Source of the DNA: Rubellimicrobium sp.
GTDB lineage: Bacteria > Pseudomonadota > Alphaproteobacteria > Rhodobacterales > Rhodobacteraceae
Assembly (NCBI GenBank): GCA_020852925.1
Contig: JADYZU010000065.1
Location: 1 to 46,991, forward strand
Reading direction: 5' to 3'
DNA length: 46,991 nt
The position numbers were made by a program, and so were the translations under genes. The notes below the pieces were generated by a model. The model searched no databases. It saw only the letters and a program-made list of their open reading frames with translations, and was not told the origin of the DNA. This document shows, piece by piece, positions 34,531 through 44,110 of the stretch (position 1 is its first letter; the number at the start of each line of letters is the position of its first letter).

Positions 34531-34594
34531 CTGCCGCCCCCGCGCCGGGGACGGCAGAAGGCTCCGCCCGGCGCGGCCGCCGAGGCGCCGCGCC
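34531..34594 (-). other. Two strong hairpins between choX and choW
   Basis: On the plus strand CTGCCGCCCC (34531-34540) pairs with GGGG-A-CGGCAG (34547-34557, one bulged base), and GGCGCGGC (34570-34577) pairs with GCCGCGCC (34587-34594). Both lie in the 97-base gap of the operon, downstream of choX. No T-run follows in the choX direction, so these probably set the 3' end of a stable choX message, giving more binding protein than permease, as in other ABC operons. Confidence 0.65.
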
Positions 34595-34603
34595 GCCCGC
34601 CCA

Positions 34604-35524
34604 TCAGTTCAGCGCCGCGGCAACTGCCGCCATCGCGTCGCCGCCGTCGATGGTCGTCACCCCCTCGAGCCAGGGGCCGAGCACTTCGGGATGCGCGGCC
34701 AGCCAGGTGCGTGCCGCCTCGCGCGGTTCCATGCCCTGATCGAGGATCGCGCCCATGATCTCGTTCTCCATGGGCAGCGTGAACTCGAGGTTCTGGAGCA
34801 GGCGGCCGACGTTCGGGCAGGCCTCGACCCAGCCGGCGGGCGTGTTGGTGCGCACTTCGGCGCCGCCGAAATCGGGCCCGAACCAGTCGTCCCCGCCCGA
34901 CAGGTAGGTGATGTCGAAGTTGGCGTTCATCGGATGCGGTTCCCAGGCAAGGAACACGATCGGCTCGTCGCGGCTGTCGGCGCGCGCCACCTGCGCCAGC
35001 ATCCCCTGTTCCGAGCTTTCGACCACCTCGAACCCGCCCAGGCCAAAGGCATCGGCCTCGATCATCTCGAGGATGAGGCGGTTGCCGTCGTTGCCCGGCT
35101 CGATCCCGTAGATCTGGTCGCCCAGCGCATCGGCATTGGCGGCAATGTCGGCATAGTCGGTGATGCCCAGCGCGGCGCCCGCGCCATTGGTGCCCAGCGT
35201 GTATTTCGCCCCCACGAGGTTCGTGCGCACCGTGTCGACCGTGCCCGCCTCGCGGTAGGAGGCGATGTCGCCCTCCATCGTCGGCATCCAGTTGCCAAGG
35301 AACACGTCCACATCGCCCGAGGCCAGCGACTGATAGGTGACCGGAACCGAGAGGATCAGCGTTTCGGTCTCGTAGCCCAGGGCCTCGAGCACGGTGGTGG
35401 TGGCGGCGGTGGTGGCGGTGATGTCGGTCCAGCCCACGTCCGAGAAGGTGATGCTGTCGCAATCGGCCAGTGCCGGCGCCGCGGCGATGACGGCCAGCGC
35501 CGACAGGGTGGTGGTCAGTCTCAT
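34604..35524 (-). CDS. choX: Choline-binding periplasmic protein ChoX
   Basis: This 306-residue protein has a signal peptide ([20 protein letters not shown], cut about residue 20) and a periplasmic type II binding fold. The aromatic box of Sinorhizobium ChoX (Trp43, Trp90, Tyr119, Trp205, with Asp45) maps exactly to Trp32, Trp79, Tyr108, Trp194 and Asp34 here, a constant offset of 11. This makes choline the likely ligand. The ATG at 35524 has GGGAGAGAG upstream. It is the first gene of choXWV and diverges from betI, with a BetI-type operator between the two starts. Confidence 0.96.
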   Translation of the reverse strand: MRLTTTLSALAVIAAAPALADCDSITFSDVGWTDITATTAATTTVLEALGYETETLILSVPVTYQSLASGDVDVFLGNWMPTMEGDIASYREAGTVDTVRTNLVGAKYTLGTNGAGAALGITDYADIAANADALGDQIYGIEPGNDGNRLILEMIEADAFGLGGFEVVESSEQGMLAQVARADSRDEPIVFLAWEPHPMNANFDITYLSGGDDWFGPDFGGAEVRTNTPAGWVEACPNVGRLLQNLEFTLPMENEIMGAILDQGMEPREAARTWLAAHPEVLGPWLEGVTTIDGGDAMAAVAAALN

Positions 35525-35556
35525 GGTCTCTCTCCCAGTGGTCGCGTCGGTTTTTG

Positions 35557-35576
35557 TTGATTGACGGATCAATAAA
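35557..35576. promoter_or_regulatory. BetI-type operator between choX and betI
   Basis: TTGATTGA (35557-35564) and TCAATAAA (35569-35576) form a near-perfect dyad around CGGA; seven of eight positions match when one arm is inverted. It resembles the ATTGA/TCAAT site of BetI regulators and lies in the 99-base gap between divergent starts, 33 bases from choX and 48 from betI. Choline or its product would relieve repression of both directions. The match is by eye. Confidence 0.75.
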
Positions 35577-35623
35577 GAACCATCACTGTGCATCGCGCAA
35601 GCATTTTTTCAGGAATCCCGTCG

Positions 35624-36208
35624 ATGCCCAAGCTCGGGATGGAGCCTATACGCCGCGCTGCCCTGTTGAAAGCCACGATCGACGCGATCGGGGACCATGG
35701 CTCGCTGGAGGTGACCGTGGCCCAGATCGCGCGGCGCGCGGGCATGTCGCCGGCGCTGGCGCATCACTATTTCGGCTCGAAGGACGACATGTTCCTGGCG
35801 GCGATGCGTCATGTCCTCACGCTTTATGGCGCGGAGGTGCGCATGGCGCTGGCGGGTGCAGAAGGGCCGCGGGCCCGGCTCGAGGCGATCGTGCGGGCGG
35901 GGTTCGGCCCCTCGAACTTCCGCCCCGAGGCGGTGTCGGCCTGGCTGAACTTCTGGACCATGGCTCGCCAGAGCCCCGGCGCCGCGCGGCTCTTGCGGAT
36001 CTACGAGGGGCGGCTGCGCTCGAACCTGCTGGCGAACCTGCGGCCGCTGGTCGGCGCGCGCGCGCCGGCGGCGGCCGAGCGGATCGCCGCGCTCATCGAC
36101 GGGGTCTATCTGCGCCAGGGCATCCGCACCGGCGAGCCAGACCCCGCGCAGGCGGTGCATCTGGTGCTGTCGGCACTGGCGAACGAAACAGGAGAGACCC
36201 CGCAATGA
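35624..36208 (+). CDS. betI: TetR-family choline-responsive repressor BetI
   Basis: This 194-residue regulator begins [22 protein letters not shown], the BetI start, with the TetR helix-turn-helix at about 25-50 ([20 protein letters not shown]). The C-terminal ligand domain carries the BetI pattern [18 protein letters not shown] and DGVYLRQGI. BetI represses the bet genes until choline is present. ATG at 35624 has AGGA nine bases upstream; an upstream GTG at 35588 would add 12 residues in the operator region and is unlikely. The stop overlaps betB by ATGA, so regulator and enzyme are coupled. Confidence 0.95.
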   Translation: MPKLGMEPIRRAALLKATIDAIGDHGSLEVTVAQIARRAGMSPALAHHYFGSKDDMFLAAMRHVLTLYGAEVRMALAGAEGPRARLEAIVRAGFGPSNFRPEAVSAWLNFWTMARQSPGAARLLRIYEGRLRSNLLANLRPLVGARAPAAAERIAALIDGVYLRQGIRTGEPDPAQAVHLVLSALANETGETPQ

Positions 36209-37668
36209 TCCCCGCAGCCGACCTGCCGCAGGCCAGCCATTTCATCGACGGCGAATGGGTCGAGGACCGCGCCGGCACGCCGATCCCGGTGATCTATCCC
36301 GCCACCGGCGAGGTGATCGCCACCTTTCACGCCGCCACCCCCGCGCTGGTCGAACGCGCCATCGCCAGCGCCCGGCGCGCGCAGCGCGACTGGGCGGCGC
36401 TGCGCCCGGTCGAACGCGGCCGCATCCTGCGCCGCGCCGCCGACCTGATCCGCGAACGCAATCACGCCCTGTCGGTCCTGGAAACCCTCGACACCGGCAA
36501 GCCGCTGTCGGAAACGCTGGTGGCCGATGCCACGTCGGGGGCGGATGCGCTCGAATATTTCGGCGGCCTCGCCGGCACGCTGGGCGGCGAGACGATCCCC
36601 GCCGCCGGCGGCGATTTCATCTACACGCTGCGCGAACCCCTGGGCGTCTGCGTCGGCATCGGCGCCTGGAACTATCCCACCCAGATCGCCTGCTGGAAGG
36701 CGGCCCCGGCGCTCGTGTGCGGCAATGCCATGGTGTTCAAGCCCTCCGAGGTCACGCCGATGGGCGCGCTCATGGTGGCCGGCATCCTGCACGAGGCCGG
36801 CCTGCCCGCGGGCGTCTTCAACGTGGTGCAGGGCCTGGGCGAGGTGGGCGGCGCGCTGGTGGCCGATCCGCGCGTGGCCAAGGTCTCGCTCACCGGATCG
36901 GTGCCGACGGGCCGGCGCGTCTATGCCGCCGCCGCCGCGGGGATGAAGCATGTGACGATGGAACTGGGCGGCAAGTCGCCGCTCGTCATCTTCGAGGACG
37001 CCGACCTCGACAGCGCGGTGTCGGGCGCGATCATGGGGAATTTCTATTCCTCGGGGCAGGTCTGCTCGAACGGGACGCGCGTCTTCGTGCAGCGCCCCCT
37101 GCGCGAGGCCTTCCTCGCCCGGCTTGGCGAACGCCTGAAGGGCGCGGTGATCGGCGATCCGATGGATCCGGCCACGACCTTCGGCCCGATGGCGAACGAA
37201 CGCCAGCTCGGGATCGTCCTCGACTATGTCGCGAAGGGCATCGCCGAGGGCGCCCGCCTCGTCCATGGCGGCCACCGCCTGAACCGGCCCGGCTTCTGGA
37301 TCGAGCCCACGGTCTTTGCCGATGTCACCGACGACATGACCATCGCCCGCGAGGAAATCTTCGGCCCGGTGCTCTCGGTCCTCGATTTCGACAGCGAATC
37401 CGAAGTGCTCGCCCGGGCCAACGCCACCGACTACGGCCTGGCCGCCGGGGTCTTCACCCGCGACATGGCGCGCGCGCACCGCATGGCCGCCGGGTTCGAA
37501 GCCGGCACCTGCTTTGTCAACGCCTACAACCTCACCCCGGTCGAAGGCCCCTTCGGCGCGGTCAAGCAATCGGGCGTCGGACGCGAGAATTCGCGCCTCG
37601 CCCTCGACCATTACAGCCAGATGAAATCGGTCTATGTCGGCATGGGCCCCTTCTCGGCGCAGTTCTGA
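36205..37668 (+). CDS. betB: Betaine aldehyde dehydrogenase
   Basis: This 487-residue enzyme oxidises betaine aldehyde to glycine betaine with NAD(P)+. The catalytic pair is Glu253 (MELGGKSPL) and Cys287 (GQVCSNGTR), 34 residues apart as in well-studied BetB enzymes; the cofactor run is [18 protein letters not shown] and the family motif FKPSEVTP follows. The N-terminus starts near [13 protein letters not shown]. It overlaps betI by four bases and precedes betA by 16. Length and motifs are fully typical. Confidence 0.97.
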   Translation: MIPAADLPQASHFIDGEWVEDRAGTPIPVIYPATGEVIATFHAATPALVERAIASARRAQRDWAALRPVERGRILRRAADLIRERNHALSVLETLDTGKPLSETLVADATSGADALEYFGGLAGTLGGETIPAAGGDFIYTLREPLGVCVGIGAWNYPTQIACWKAAPALVCGNAMVFKPSEVTPMGALMVAGILHEAGLPAGVFNVVQGLGEVGGALVADPRVAKVSLTGSVPTGRRVYAAAAAGMKHVTMELGGKSPLVIFEDADLDSAVSGAIMGNFYSSGQVCSNGTRVFVQRPLREAFLARLGERLKGAVIGDPMDPATTFGPMANERQLGIVLDYVAKGIAEGARLVHGGHRLNRPGFWIEPTVFADVTDDMTIAREEIFGPVLSVLDFDSESEVLARANATDYGLAAGVFTRDMARAHRMAAGFEAGTCFVNAYNLTPVEGPFGAVKQSGVGRENSRLALDHYSQMKSVYVGMGPFSAQF

Positions 37669-37684
37669 ACAAGGGAGCGCGGCC

Positions 37685-39346
37685 ATGATCGCCGATTACG
37701 TCATCGTGGGCGCCGGTTCGGCCGGCTCTGCCATCGCCTTCCGGCTGAGCGAGGCGGGAAAATCCGTCATCGTCGTCGAATACGGCGGCAGCGACTTCGG
37801 CCCCTTCATCAACATGCCCGGCGCGCTGTCCTATCCGATGAACATGGGCATCTACGACTGGGGATTCCAGACCGAGCCCGAACCGCATCTGGGCGGGCGC
37901 GTCCTGGCCACCCCGCGCGGCAAGGTGATCGGCGGATCGTCGTCGATCAACGGCATGGTCTATGTGCGCGGCCATGCCCGCGACTATGACACCTGGGCCG
38001 CCATGGGGGCCACCGGCTGGTCGCATGCCGATGTGCTGCCGTATTTCCGGCGCATGGAGGACTGGCACGGCGACGCGCGCGAGGGCGAGGGCGACCCCGA
38101 CTGGCGCGGCCGCGGCGGCCCGCTGCATGTGACGCGCGGCCCGCGCGACAACCCGCTCACCCGCGCCTTCGTCGAGGCCGGGCGCGAGGCCGGCTATCCG
38201 GTGACGCAGGACTACAACGGCGCCCGGCAAGAGGGCTTCGGCGCCATGGAGGCCACGATCTGGAAGGGCCGGCGCTGGTCGGCGGCGAGTGCCTATCTGA
38301 AACCCGCGCTGCGCGGCGGCAACTGCACGCTGGTGCGCGGCCTGGCCCGGCGCGTGGTGATCCGCGACGGCCGCGCCCGCGGGGTCGAGATCGACCGCGG
38401 CCGCGGCCCCGAGGTGATCGAGGCGCGCGCCGAGGTGGTGATCGCCGCCTCGACCATCAACTCGCCCAGGCTGCTCATGCTCTCGGGCATCGGCCCGGCG
38501 GCGCATCTGGCCGAGCACGGGATCACGCCGCTGGCCGACCGGCCGGGCGTGGGCCAGAACCTTCAGGACCATCTGGAGATGTATATCCAGATGCAGTCGA
38601 AGCTGCCGGTGACGCTGCACCGCTACTGGAACCTCATCGGCAAGGCGTTCGTCGGCGCGCAATGGCTCTTTACGCGCAGGGGGGTCGGCGCCTCGAACCA
38701 GTTCGAAAGCTGCGCCTTCATCCGCTCGCGCGCGGGGGTGGACTATCCCGACATCCAGTATCACTTCATCCCGATCGCCGTGCGCTATGACGGCAAGGCC
38801 GCGGCCGGCGGCCACGGCTTCCAGGCGCATGTCGGGCCGATGCGCTCGCCTTCGCGCGGCGCGGTGACGCTGCGCTCGGCCGATCCGCGCGACCGGCCGC
38901 GCATCCTCTTCAACTACATGTCGCATCCCGACGACTGGCGCGACTTCCGCGCCTGCATCCGGCTCACGCGGGAAATCTTCGCCCAGCCCGCCTTCGCCCC
39001 CTATGCCGGGCGCGAGATCCAGCCCGGCGCCGGCCTCGTCACCGACGACGAACTCGACGGCTTCATCCGCGATCATGTCGAAAGCGCCTATCACCCCTGC
39101 GGCACCTGCCGCATGGGCGCGGCCGACGATCCGCGCGCGGTGGTCGATCCCGAATGCCGCGTCATCGGGGTCGAGGGGCTGCGCGTGGCCGATTCCTCGA
39201 TCTTCCCGCAGGTGACGAACGGCAACCTGAACGCGCCCTCGATCATGACCGGCGAAAAGGCCGCCGACCACATCCTCGGCCGCCGCCTGCCGCCCGCCAA
39301 TCTCGAACCCTGGCAGAACCCCGCCTGGGCCACCTCGCAGCGCTAG
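37685..39346 (+). CDS. betA: Choline dehydrogenase
   Basis: This 553-residue GMC oxidoreductase oxidises choline to betaine aldehyde and further. It shows the FAD motif [14 protein letters not shown] near residue 5, GMC signature 1 ([18 protein letters not shown]), signature 2 ([17 protein letters not shown]) and the C-terminal active site with HPCGTCRMG and [13 protein letters not shown]. Membrane association is expected from the family. The ATG at 37685 follows AAGGGAGCG. It is the last gene of betIBA; betC, the choline sulfatase found next to betB in many relatives, is absent. A hairpin repeat follows, shared with the convergent tyrS. Confidence 0.97.
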   Translation: MIADYVIVGAGSAGSAIAFRLSEAGKSVIVVEYGGSDFGPFINMPGALSYPMNMGIYDWGFQTEPEPHLGGRVLATPRGKVIGGSSSINGMVYVRGHARDYDTWAAMGATGWSHADVLPYFRRMEDWHGDAREGEGDPDWRGRGGPLHVTRGPRDNPLTRAFVEAGREAGYPVTQDYNGARQEGFGAMEATIWKGRRWSAASAYLKPALRGGNCTLVRGLARRVVIRDGRARGVEIDRGRGPEVIEARAEVVIAASTINSPRLLMLSGIGPAAHLAEHGITPLADRPGVGQNLQDHLEMYIQMQSKLPVTLHRYWNLIGKAFVGAQWLFTRRGVGASNQFESCAFIRSRAGVDYPDIQYHFIPIAVRYDGKAAAGGHGFQAHVGPMRSPSRGAVTLRSADPRDRPRILFNYMSHPDDWRDFRACIRLTREIFAQPAFAPYAGREIQPGAGLVTDDELDGFIRDHVESAYHPCGTCRMGAADDPRAVVDPECRVIGVEGLRVADSSIFPQVTNGNLNAPSIMTGEKAADHILGRRLPPANLEPWQNPAWATSQR

Positions 39347-39363
39347 GCGGCCCCCGCCCGGCG

Positions 39364-39435
39364 CGCCCCTTCATCTGTCCCCAAATATCCCGGGGGGAGT
39401 CGCCCCGCAGGGGCGACGGGGGGCAGCGCCCCCCC
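39364..39435. repeat. Dispersed CCCCTTCATCT element with two hairpins, copy 2
   Basis: This copy lies between convergent betA and tyrS. It reads GCGCCCCTTCATCTGTCC and CCAAATATCCCGGGGGG, then two stems: GTCGCCCC-GCA-GGGGCGAC (39399-39417) and GGGGGGC-AGC-GCCCCCC (39418-39434). Placed between gene ends, it is well suited to act as a bidirectional transcription stop even without a long T-run. Confidence 0.85.
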
Positions 39436-39452
39436 ACCCGGCCGCCGCCCGC

Positions 39453-40703
39453 TCAGCCGATGGTGACCAGGGCGTGGCGCTTCCTGCCGGCCGACAGCTT
39501 CACCGGCCGCGCCAGCATCGCCGCCTGGAACATCCGCCCCGGATCGGTGATCGCCTCGTCGTCCACCCGCGCGCCGCCGCTCTCGATCAGGCGCCGCGCC
39601 TCCTTGCCCGAAGGCGCAAGGCCCGAGCGCACGAAAAGCTGGCTGACCGAGATGCCGTTGCCCACCTCGGCGGGCGCCAGCACCAGCGTCGGCAATTCGC
39701 CGCCCACGCCGCCCTCCTCGAACACCTGCCGCGCCGTGGCTTCGGCCGCCGCCGCCGCCTCCTCGCCATGCAGCAGCGCCGTCACCCGGTTGGCCAGCAC
39801 GATCTTGGCCTCGTTGATCTCGGCCCCGCCCAGCGCGCCCAGCCGCCGGCATTCCCCGGCCTCGAGATCGGTATAGAGCAGCAGGAACCGCCCGGTATCG
39901 GCGTCGGTGGTGTTGCGCCAGAACTGCCAGAACTCGTAGGGGCTGAGCATGTCGCCATTGAGCCAGACCGCCCCGCCCGCGCTCTTGCCCATCTTGCGCC
40001 CGTCCGACGTGGTCAGCAGCGGCGTGGTCAGGCCGTAGATCTCGTGATCGAGCACCCGGCGCGTCAGGTCGATGCCGTTGACGATGTTGCCCCACTGGTC
40101 CGATCCGCCCATCTGGAGCACACAGCCGTAGCGGCGGTGGATTTCGAGGAAATCGTAGGCCTGGAGGATCATGTAGTTGAATTCGAGGAACGACAGCGAC
40201 TGTTCGCGGTCAAGGCGCGATTTCACCGATTCGAACGACAGCATCCGGTTCACCGAGAAGTGCCGCCCGATGTCGCGCAGGAAGTCGAGATAGTTCAGCC
40301 CGTCGAGCCATTCGGCATTGTTGAGCATGAGCGCCCCGGTCTCGGTGGCGCCGTAATCGAGATAGCGCGCAAAGACCGACTTCATCCCGGCGATATTGAC
40401 GTCGATCGCCTCGGGCGTCAGCAGCGGGCGCTCGTCGGCGCGAAACGACGGATCGCCGACCTTGGTCGTGCCCCCCCCCATCAGGGTGATCGGCCGGTGC
40501 CCGGTCTGCTGGAACCAGCGCAGGAGCATGATGTTCAGCAGATGCCCGACATGAAGCGAGCGCGCCGTCGCGTCATAGCCGATGTAGGCCGTCACCACCC
40601 CGCGCGAGAGCCGTTCGTCAAGGCCCTGATAATCGGTGCAATCCGCCAGAAAGCCGCGATCCATGATCGTGGCCATGAACTCGGACCTGGGATGGTAGGT
40701 CAT
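39453..40703 (-). CDS. tyrS: Tyrosyl-tRNA synthetase
   Basis: This 416-residue class I synthetase charges tRNA(Tyr). HIGH reads HVGHLL near residue 51 and KMSKS reads KMGKSAGG near 237. The tyrosine-binding run is [16 protein letters not shown], and [16 protein letters not shown] is present. A C-terminal S4-like RNA-binding region follows ([30 protein letters not shown]). The ATG at 40703 starts [10 protein letters not shown]. It diverges from anmK with 63 bases between starts. Confidence 0.97.
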   Translation of the reverse strand: MTYHPRSEFMATIMDRGFLADCTDYQGLDERLSRGVVTAYIGYDATARSLHVGHLLNIMLLRWFQQTGHRPITLMGGGTTKVGDPSFRADERPLLTPEAIDVNIAGMKSVFARYLDYGATETGALMLNNAEWLDGLNYLDFLRDIGRHFSVNRMLSFESVKSRLDREQSLSFLEFNYMILQAYDFLEIHRRYGCVLQMGGSDQWGNIVNGIDLTRRVLDHEIYGLTTPLLTTSDGRKMGKSAGGAVWLNGDMLSPYEFWQFWRNTTDADTGRFLLLYTDLEAGECRRLGALGGAEINEAKIVLANRVTALLHGEEAAAAAEATARQVFEEGGVGGELPTLVLAPAEVGNGISVSQLFVRSGLAPSGKEARRLIESGGARVDDEAITDPGRMFQAAMLARPVKLSAGRKRHALVTIG

Positions 40704-40766
40704 GATCTTGTTCCCCGCCTTGCGTCGGTCCACTCTATAAGTCGGCCATGGGGCGAGGGAAAGCGC

Positions 40767-41870
40767 ATGTTGGGCAAGGGGGCGGTCTGGGCGCTCGGGG
40801 CGATGTCGGGCACCTCGCTCGACGGGGTGGACGCGGCGCTGCTGCACACGGACGGCGAACGCATCGCCGGGTTCGGGGTCTCGGGCTTTCGCGCCTATGG
40901 CGCGGCGGAACGCGCGGTGCTTCTGCGCGCGCTCGGGCAATGGGAGGGGCCGCAGGTCGCCGCGGCCGCCGCGCTGGTGGGGCGCGCGCATGTCGAGGCG
41001 CTCGCGCCGCTGCTGGCGGGGGCGCCCGGGGTCGCGCTGGTGGGGTTCCACGGCCAGACGCTGGCCCATGATCCGCAGGGGCGCGGCACGCATCAGGCCG
41101 GCGACGGCGCGGCGCTGGCGCGCGCCCTTGGCCGGCCGGTGGTCTGGGATTTCCGCACCGCCGATGTCCGCCTCGGGGGCGAGGGGGCGCCGCTCGCCCC
41201 GTTCTTCCATTTCGCGCTGGCGAAATGGCTGGGTGCGACGGCGCCGGTGGCCTTTCTCAACCTGGGCGGGGTCGGCAACCTGACCTGGGTCGATCCCGCG
41301 CAGCCCGCGCCCGAAGTGCCCGGCGCGCTGCTGGCCTTCGACACCGGGCCGGCGAATGCGCCGGTCGATGACCTGATGCGCGCGCGGCGCGGGCAGGACC
41401 GCGACACCGACGGCGCCCTGGCCGCCACGGGCGAGGTCGATGCGGCCGTGGTCACGCGCTTTCTCGGGCATCCGCATTTCCCGCGCCTGCCGCCCAAGTC
41501 CCTTGACCGCGACGCCTGGTCGGGCCTGCTGGCCGAGGTCGCGGATCTGTCCGATGCCGATGCGGCGGCCACGCTCACCGCCTGCGCGGCGGCGGCGGTG
41601 ATGCGCGGGATGGAGCATTGCCCCCGCCCGCCCGCGCGCCTGCTGGTGGGCGGCGGCGGGCGGCACAACCGCACGCTCATGGCGATGATCGCGGCCGCGG
41701 TCGATTGCCCGGTCGCCCCGGTCGAGGAGGCGGGGCTCGATGGCGACATGCTCGAGGCGCAGGCCTTCGCCCATCTGGCGGTGCGCGTGGCGCGCGGCCT
41801 GCCCACCTCATGCCCCGGCACCACCGGCGTGCGCGCGGCGGTGGGCGGCGGCATCGTCAGCCAGCCCTGA
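40767..41870 (+). CDS. anmK: Anhydro-N-acetylmuramic acid kinase
   Basis: This 367-residue sugar kinase phosphorylates and opens 1,6-anhydro-MurNAc, returning cell wall turnover products to the pool. It shows the ASKHA-type phosphate loop [15 protein letters not shown] at residues 11-25, [13 protein letters not shown], the sugar-site run [14 protein letters not shown] and the C-terminal [15 protein letters not shown] at 40767 has GAGGGAAA upstream. It lies divergent from tyrS, a common alphaproteobacterial neighbour. Together with the amidase at 18107 it points to active peptidoglycan recycling. Confidence 0.95.
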   Translation: MLGKGAVWALGAMSGTSLDGVDAALLHTDGERIAGFGVSGFRAYGAAERAVLLRALGQWEGPQVAAAAALVGRAHVEALAPLLAGAPGVALVGFHGQTLAHDPQGRGTHQAGDGAALARALGRPVVWDFRTADVRLGGEGAPLAPFFHFALAKWLGATAPVAFLNLGGVGNLTWVDPAQPAPEVPGALLAFDTGPANAPVDDLMRARRGQDRDTDGALAATGEVDAAVVTRFLGHPHFPRLPPKSLDRDAWSGLLAEVADLSDADAAATLTACAAAAVMRGMEHCPRPPARLLVGGGGRHNRTLMAMIAAAVDCPVAPVEEAGLDGDMLEAQAFAHLAVRVARGLPTSCPGTTGVRAAVGGGIVSQP

Positions 41871-42003
41871 GGCAGGATGCCGCAGCGCCCGCGGATTCCC
41901 GCCGCCGCCGGATCGCGTTTGCGTGAGCGCGGTTGAAACCCCGCGCCCCGGCCCCACCTCTGGCACGAGCCCGGCTTGCCGGGAGTGACAGCAGGAGAAA
42001 CTG

Positions 42004-42618
42004 ATGTTCCGAACCGCGATGATCGCCTCGATCCTTGGCCTTGGCGCCCTCCCGGCGTTGGCCGGCGGCCTGGCCCCGATCCAGCCCGAGCCCGTGGTCC
42101 AGGCCCCCGTGCCCGTCGCGCCGGCCGTCCGGCCCTCGGCCGACTGGAGCGGGTTCTACCTCGGTGCGCAGGGCAGCTATGCCACCTTCGACTGGGAACA
42201 GGGCACCACCTCCGGCTCGGGCGAGAGCACCGGCATCTGGGGCGGTCATGCCGGCTACATGCACGATTTCGGCAACTTCGTCGTCGGTGGCGAAGCGACC
42301 TACGACTCGCTCACCTCGATCACCGACATCGTGCCCGGCACCGATGGCGAAAGCATGATCGCGCTCAAGGCGCGGCTGGGCTATGACATGGGCCGCATCC
42401 TGCCCTATGTGACGGCGGGCGGCGCCTATCTCACCACCACCGGCGGCATCGCCGACAGCGACAGCGGCTATCTCTATGGCGCGGGCGCGGATTTCGCGCT
42501 GACCGACACCTGGCGCCTCGGGGCCGAGGTGACGCAAAGCCGGTTCGACGATTTCGCCGGCAGCGGCCAGGACATCACCGGCACGCAGGCGACGCTGCGG
42601 GTGTCCTTCGCCTTCTGA
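42004..42618 (+). CDS. Outer membrane beta-barrel protein (OmpA/Omp25-like)
   Basis: This 204-residue protein has a signal peptide (MFRTAMIASILGLGALPALA), a Pro/Val-rich linker and an eight-stranded barrel-like domain starting WSGFYLGAQGSYATF, with alternating hydrophobic residues through GHAGYMHDFGNFVVGGEATY and LKARLGYDMGRILPYVTAGGAYL. It ends TLRVSFAF with the C-terminal Phe typical of outer membrane proteins. Family members are Omp25/RopB-type porin-like proteins with structural roles. ATG follows CAGGAGAAACTG. It is monocistronic, with a strong terminator 22 bases after the stop. Confidence 0.9.
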   Translation: MFRTAMIASILGLGALPALAGGLAPIQPEPVVQAPVPVAPAVRPSADWSGFYLGAQGSYATFDWEQGTTSGSGESTGIWGGHAGYMHDFGNFVVGGEATYDSLTSITDIVPGTDGESMIALKARLGYDMGRILPYVTAGGAYLTTTGGIADSDSGYLYGAGADFALTDTWRLGAEVTQSRFDDFAGSGQDITGTQATLRVSFAF

Positions 42619-42639
42619 TCGCGGATCAGGTGCAACAGG

Positions 42640-42669
42640 AAGGGGGCCCGCGCCGGCCCCCTTTCGCTT
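42640..42669 (+). terminator. Rho-independent terminator after the outer membrane gene
   Basis: AAGGGGGCC (42640-42648) pairs with GGCCCCCTT (42655-42663) over a six-base loop, then TTTCGCTTT follows (42662-42670). The stem also works in the other direction, for the convergent aminotransferase, with AA at its start. Confidence 0.85.
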
Positions 42670-42687
42670 TCCCAGACGGGTAGCGCC

Positions 42688-43872
42688 TCAGCCCCGCGCC
42701 GCGACCCCGGTGGCATGATCCAGCAGCCGCGCGACCGCATCGGCCAGGCGACCGTCCTCGACCGTCAGGGCCAGCCGCACATGCCCGGCGGCCGCGCCGC
42801 CAAAGCTCTCGCCCGGCATGACCGCGACCCGCTGCGCATCGAGCAGGCCATGCGCGAATGCCTCGCCGCTCATCCCGGTCGCCCTGATGTCGAGCAGCGC
42901 ATACATCGCCCCCTGCATCGGCGCGGCATGGATCAGGTTCTGTCCGGCCAGCGCGCGCTCGACGATGGCGCGGCGGCGGCGAAAGGGTTCGGCCACGGCC
43001 GCCTCGAACGCGGGCGGCAATCCCAGCGCGAACAGCGCCGCGTCCTGCACGAAGCCGGGGATGCCATAGTTCGTATGCGTGGCCAGATCGGTCATCGGCC
43101 CGATCGCGGATGGCGGGCCGACGATCCAGCCGATGCGCGATCCGGTCATGGCATGGGATTTCGACAGCGATCCGATGACGAAGGTGCGCTCCTTCATCCC
43201 GGGCAGGGCGCGCGGGGTGATGTGGCGGCCGTCCCAGACCTGGGTGTCATAGACCTCGTCCGAGATGAGCCACAGCTCATGATCGCGGCAGACCCGGGCA
43301 ATGCCGTCGAAAGTGGCGGCGGAATAGACCGCGCCGGTCGGGTTGTTGGGCGAATTCACCAGCATGACGCGCGCGCCGCCCCCCGCGGCGGCCGCGGCCA
43401 GATCGGCCTCGCGCGGCTGGAACCCGTGGGCGGCCAGCGCCGTCACCGGGCGGGGCAGGGCGCCCGCGGCGCGGATCGTGCCGGGATAGGTCGCATACCA
43501 GGGGTCGATCAGGAGGGCGCCGTCGCCCGGATCGCAGGTGGCGCTGAGGGCGGCGAACAGCCCGAACTGCCCGCCCGCGGTGATCAGCACCTCGTCGGGA
43601 TGCGTGGGCACGCCGGTGCGCGCCACCACCCGCGCCGCCACCGCGCGCCGCAGCCGGTCGGTGCCGGGGATCGCGGCATAGCCGGTGTGGCCCGCGCGCG
43701 CGGCCCGGTCCATCGCATCGAGGATCGCCGGATCGGTGCGCCGGTCAGGCTCGCCCACGGTCAGGTCGGCGACATCCTCGCCCGCCTCGCGCAAGGCGCG
43801 CGCGCGTCGTGACAATTCCCAGCCGTCGCTGCCGGCCACGGTGATGGAGCGGATCTGTCGGGAGAGCTGCAT
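42688..43872 (-). CDS. PLP-dependent class I/II aminotransferase
   Basis: This 394-residue enzyme is of the aspartate-aminotransferase fold type I family. The PLP lysine is Lys238 in GSLSKSHAMTGSRIGW; NSPNNPTG (residues 173-180) and SDEVYDTQVW (204-213) are the classic cofactor contacts, and the N-terminal VADLTVGEPD is the substrate-side loop. The ATG at 43872 (MQLSRQIRSI) fits family length; an earlier ATG at 43899 would add nine residues. The substrate is not predictable; many close relatives are annotated only as pyridoxal-dependent aminotransferases. It lies between typA and the outer membrane gene on the minus strand. Confidence 0.93.
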   Translation of the reverse strand: MQLSRQIRSITVAGSDGWELSRRARALREAGEDVADLTVGEPDRRTDPAILDAMDRAARAGHTGYAAIPGTDRLRRAVAARVVARTGVPTHPDEVLITAGGQFGLFAALSATCDPGDGALLIDPWYATYPGTIRAAGALPRPVTALAAHGFQPREADLAAAAAGGGARVMLVNSPNNPTGAVYSAATFDGIARVCRDHELWLISDEVYDTQVWDGRHITPRALPGMKERTFVIGSLSKSHAMTGSRIGWIVGPPSAIGPMTDLATHTNYGIPGFVQDAALFALGLPPAFEAAVAEPFRRRRAIVERALAGQNLIHAAPMQGAMYALLDIRATGMSGEAFAHGLLDAQRVAVMPGESFGGAAAGHVRLALTVEDGRLADAVARLLDHATGVAARG

Positions 43873-43931
43873 GCCGCCGCCATGCCTGCCGCCGCGCATG
43901 AAGTCAACAGTCCCGAGGTCGACGCCGGTGC

Positions 43932-44068
43932 CGGGGGGCGCTGCCCCCCGCCGCCCTGCGGGCGCCTCCCCCCGGGGTATTTCAGACAAAGATGAAGGGG
44001 GCCCCTTCATCTGTCCCCAAATATCCCGGGGGTGAGCCGCGCCAGCGGCGAGGGGGCAGCGCCCCCTC
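43932..44068. repeat. Dispersed CCCCTTCATCT element, two copies head to head
   Basis: Two copies face each other in the 238-base gap between typA and the aminotransferase. GATGAAGGGG (43991-44000), G, CCCCTTCATC (44002-44011) form a perfect 21-base dyad, and the flanks repeat the module in both directions. The left copy ends in CGGGGGGC-GCT-GCCCCCCG (43932-43950) and CGCCC-TGC-GGGCG (43952-43964); the right copy ends in GAGGGGGC-AGC-GCCCCCTC (44050-44068). All could fold in the RNA of typA and the following gene, which are both on the minus strand. Confidence 0.85.
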
Positions 44069-44110
44069 CGCCCGAGCGGGATCGGGTCCGGGCCGCAGAA
44101 GTCCGGGCGC

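Noticed and set aside
35588-35623. An upstream GTG start for BetI
   Set aside because: It would add residues with no BetI similarity and lies close to the operator; the ATG at 35624 has a ribosome site and the family N-terminus.
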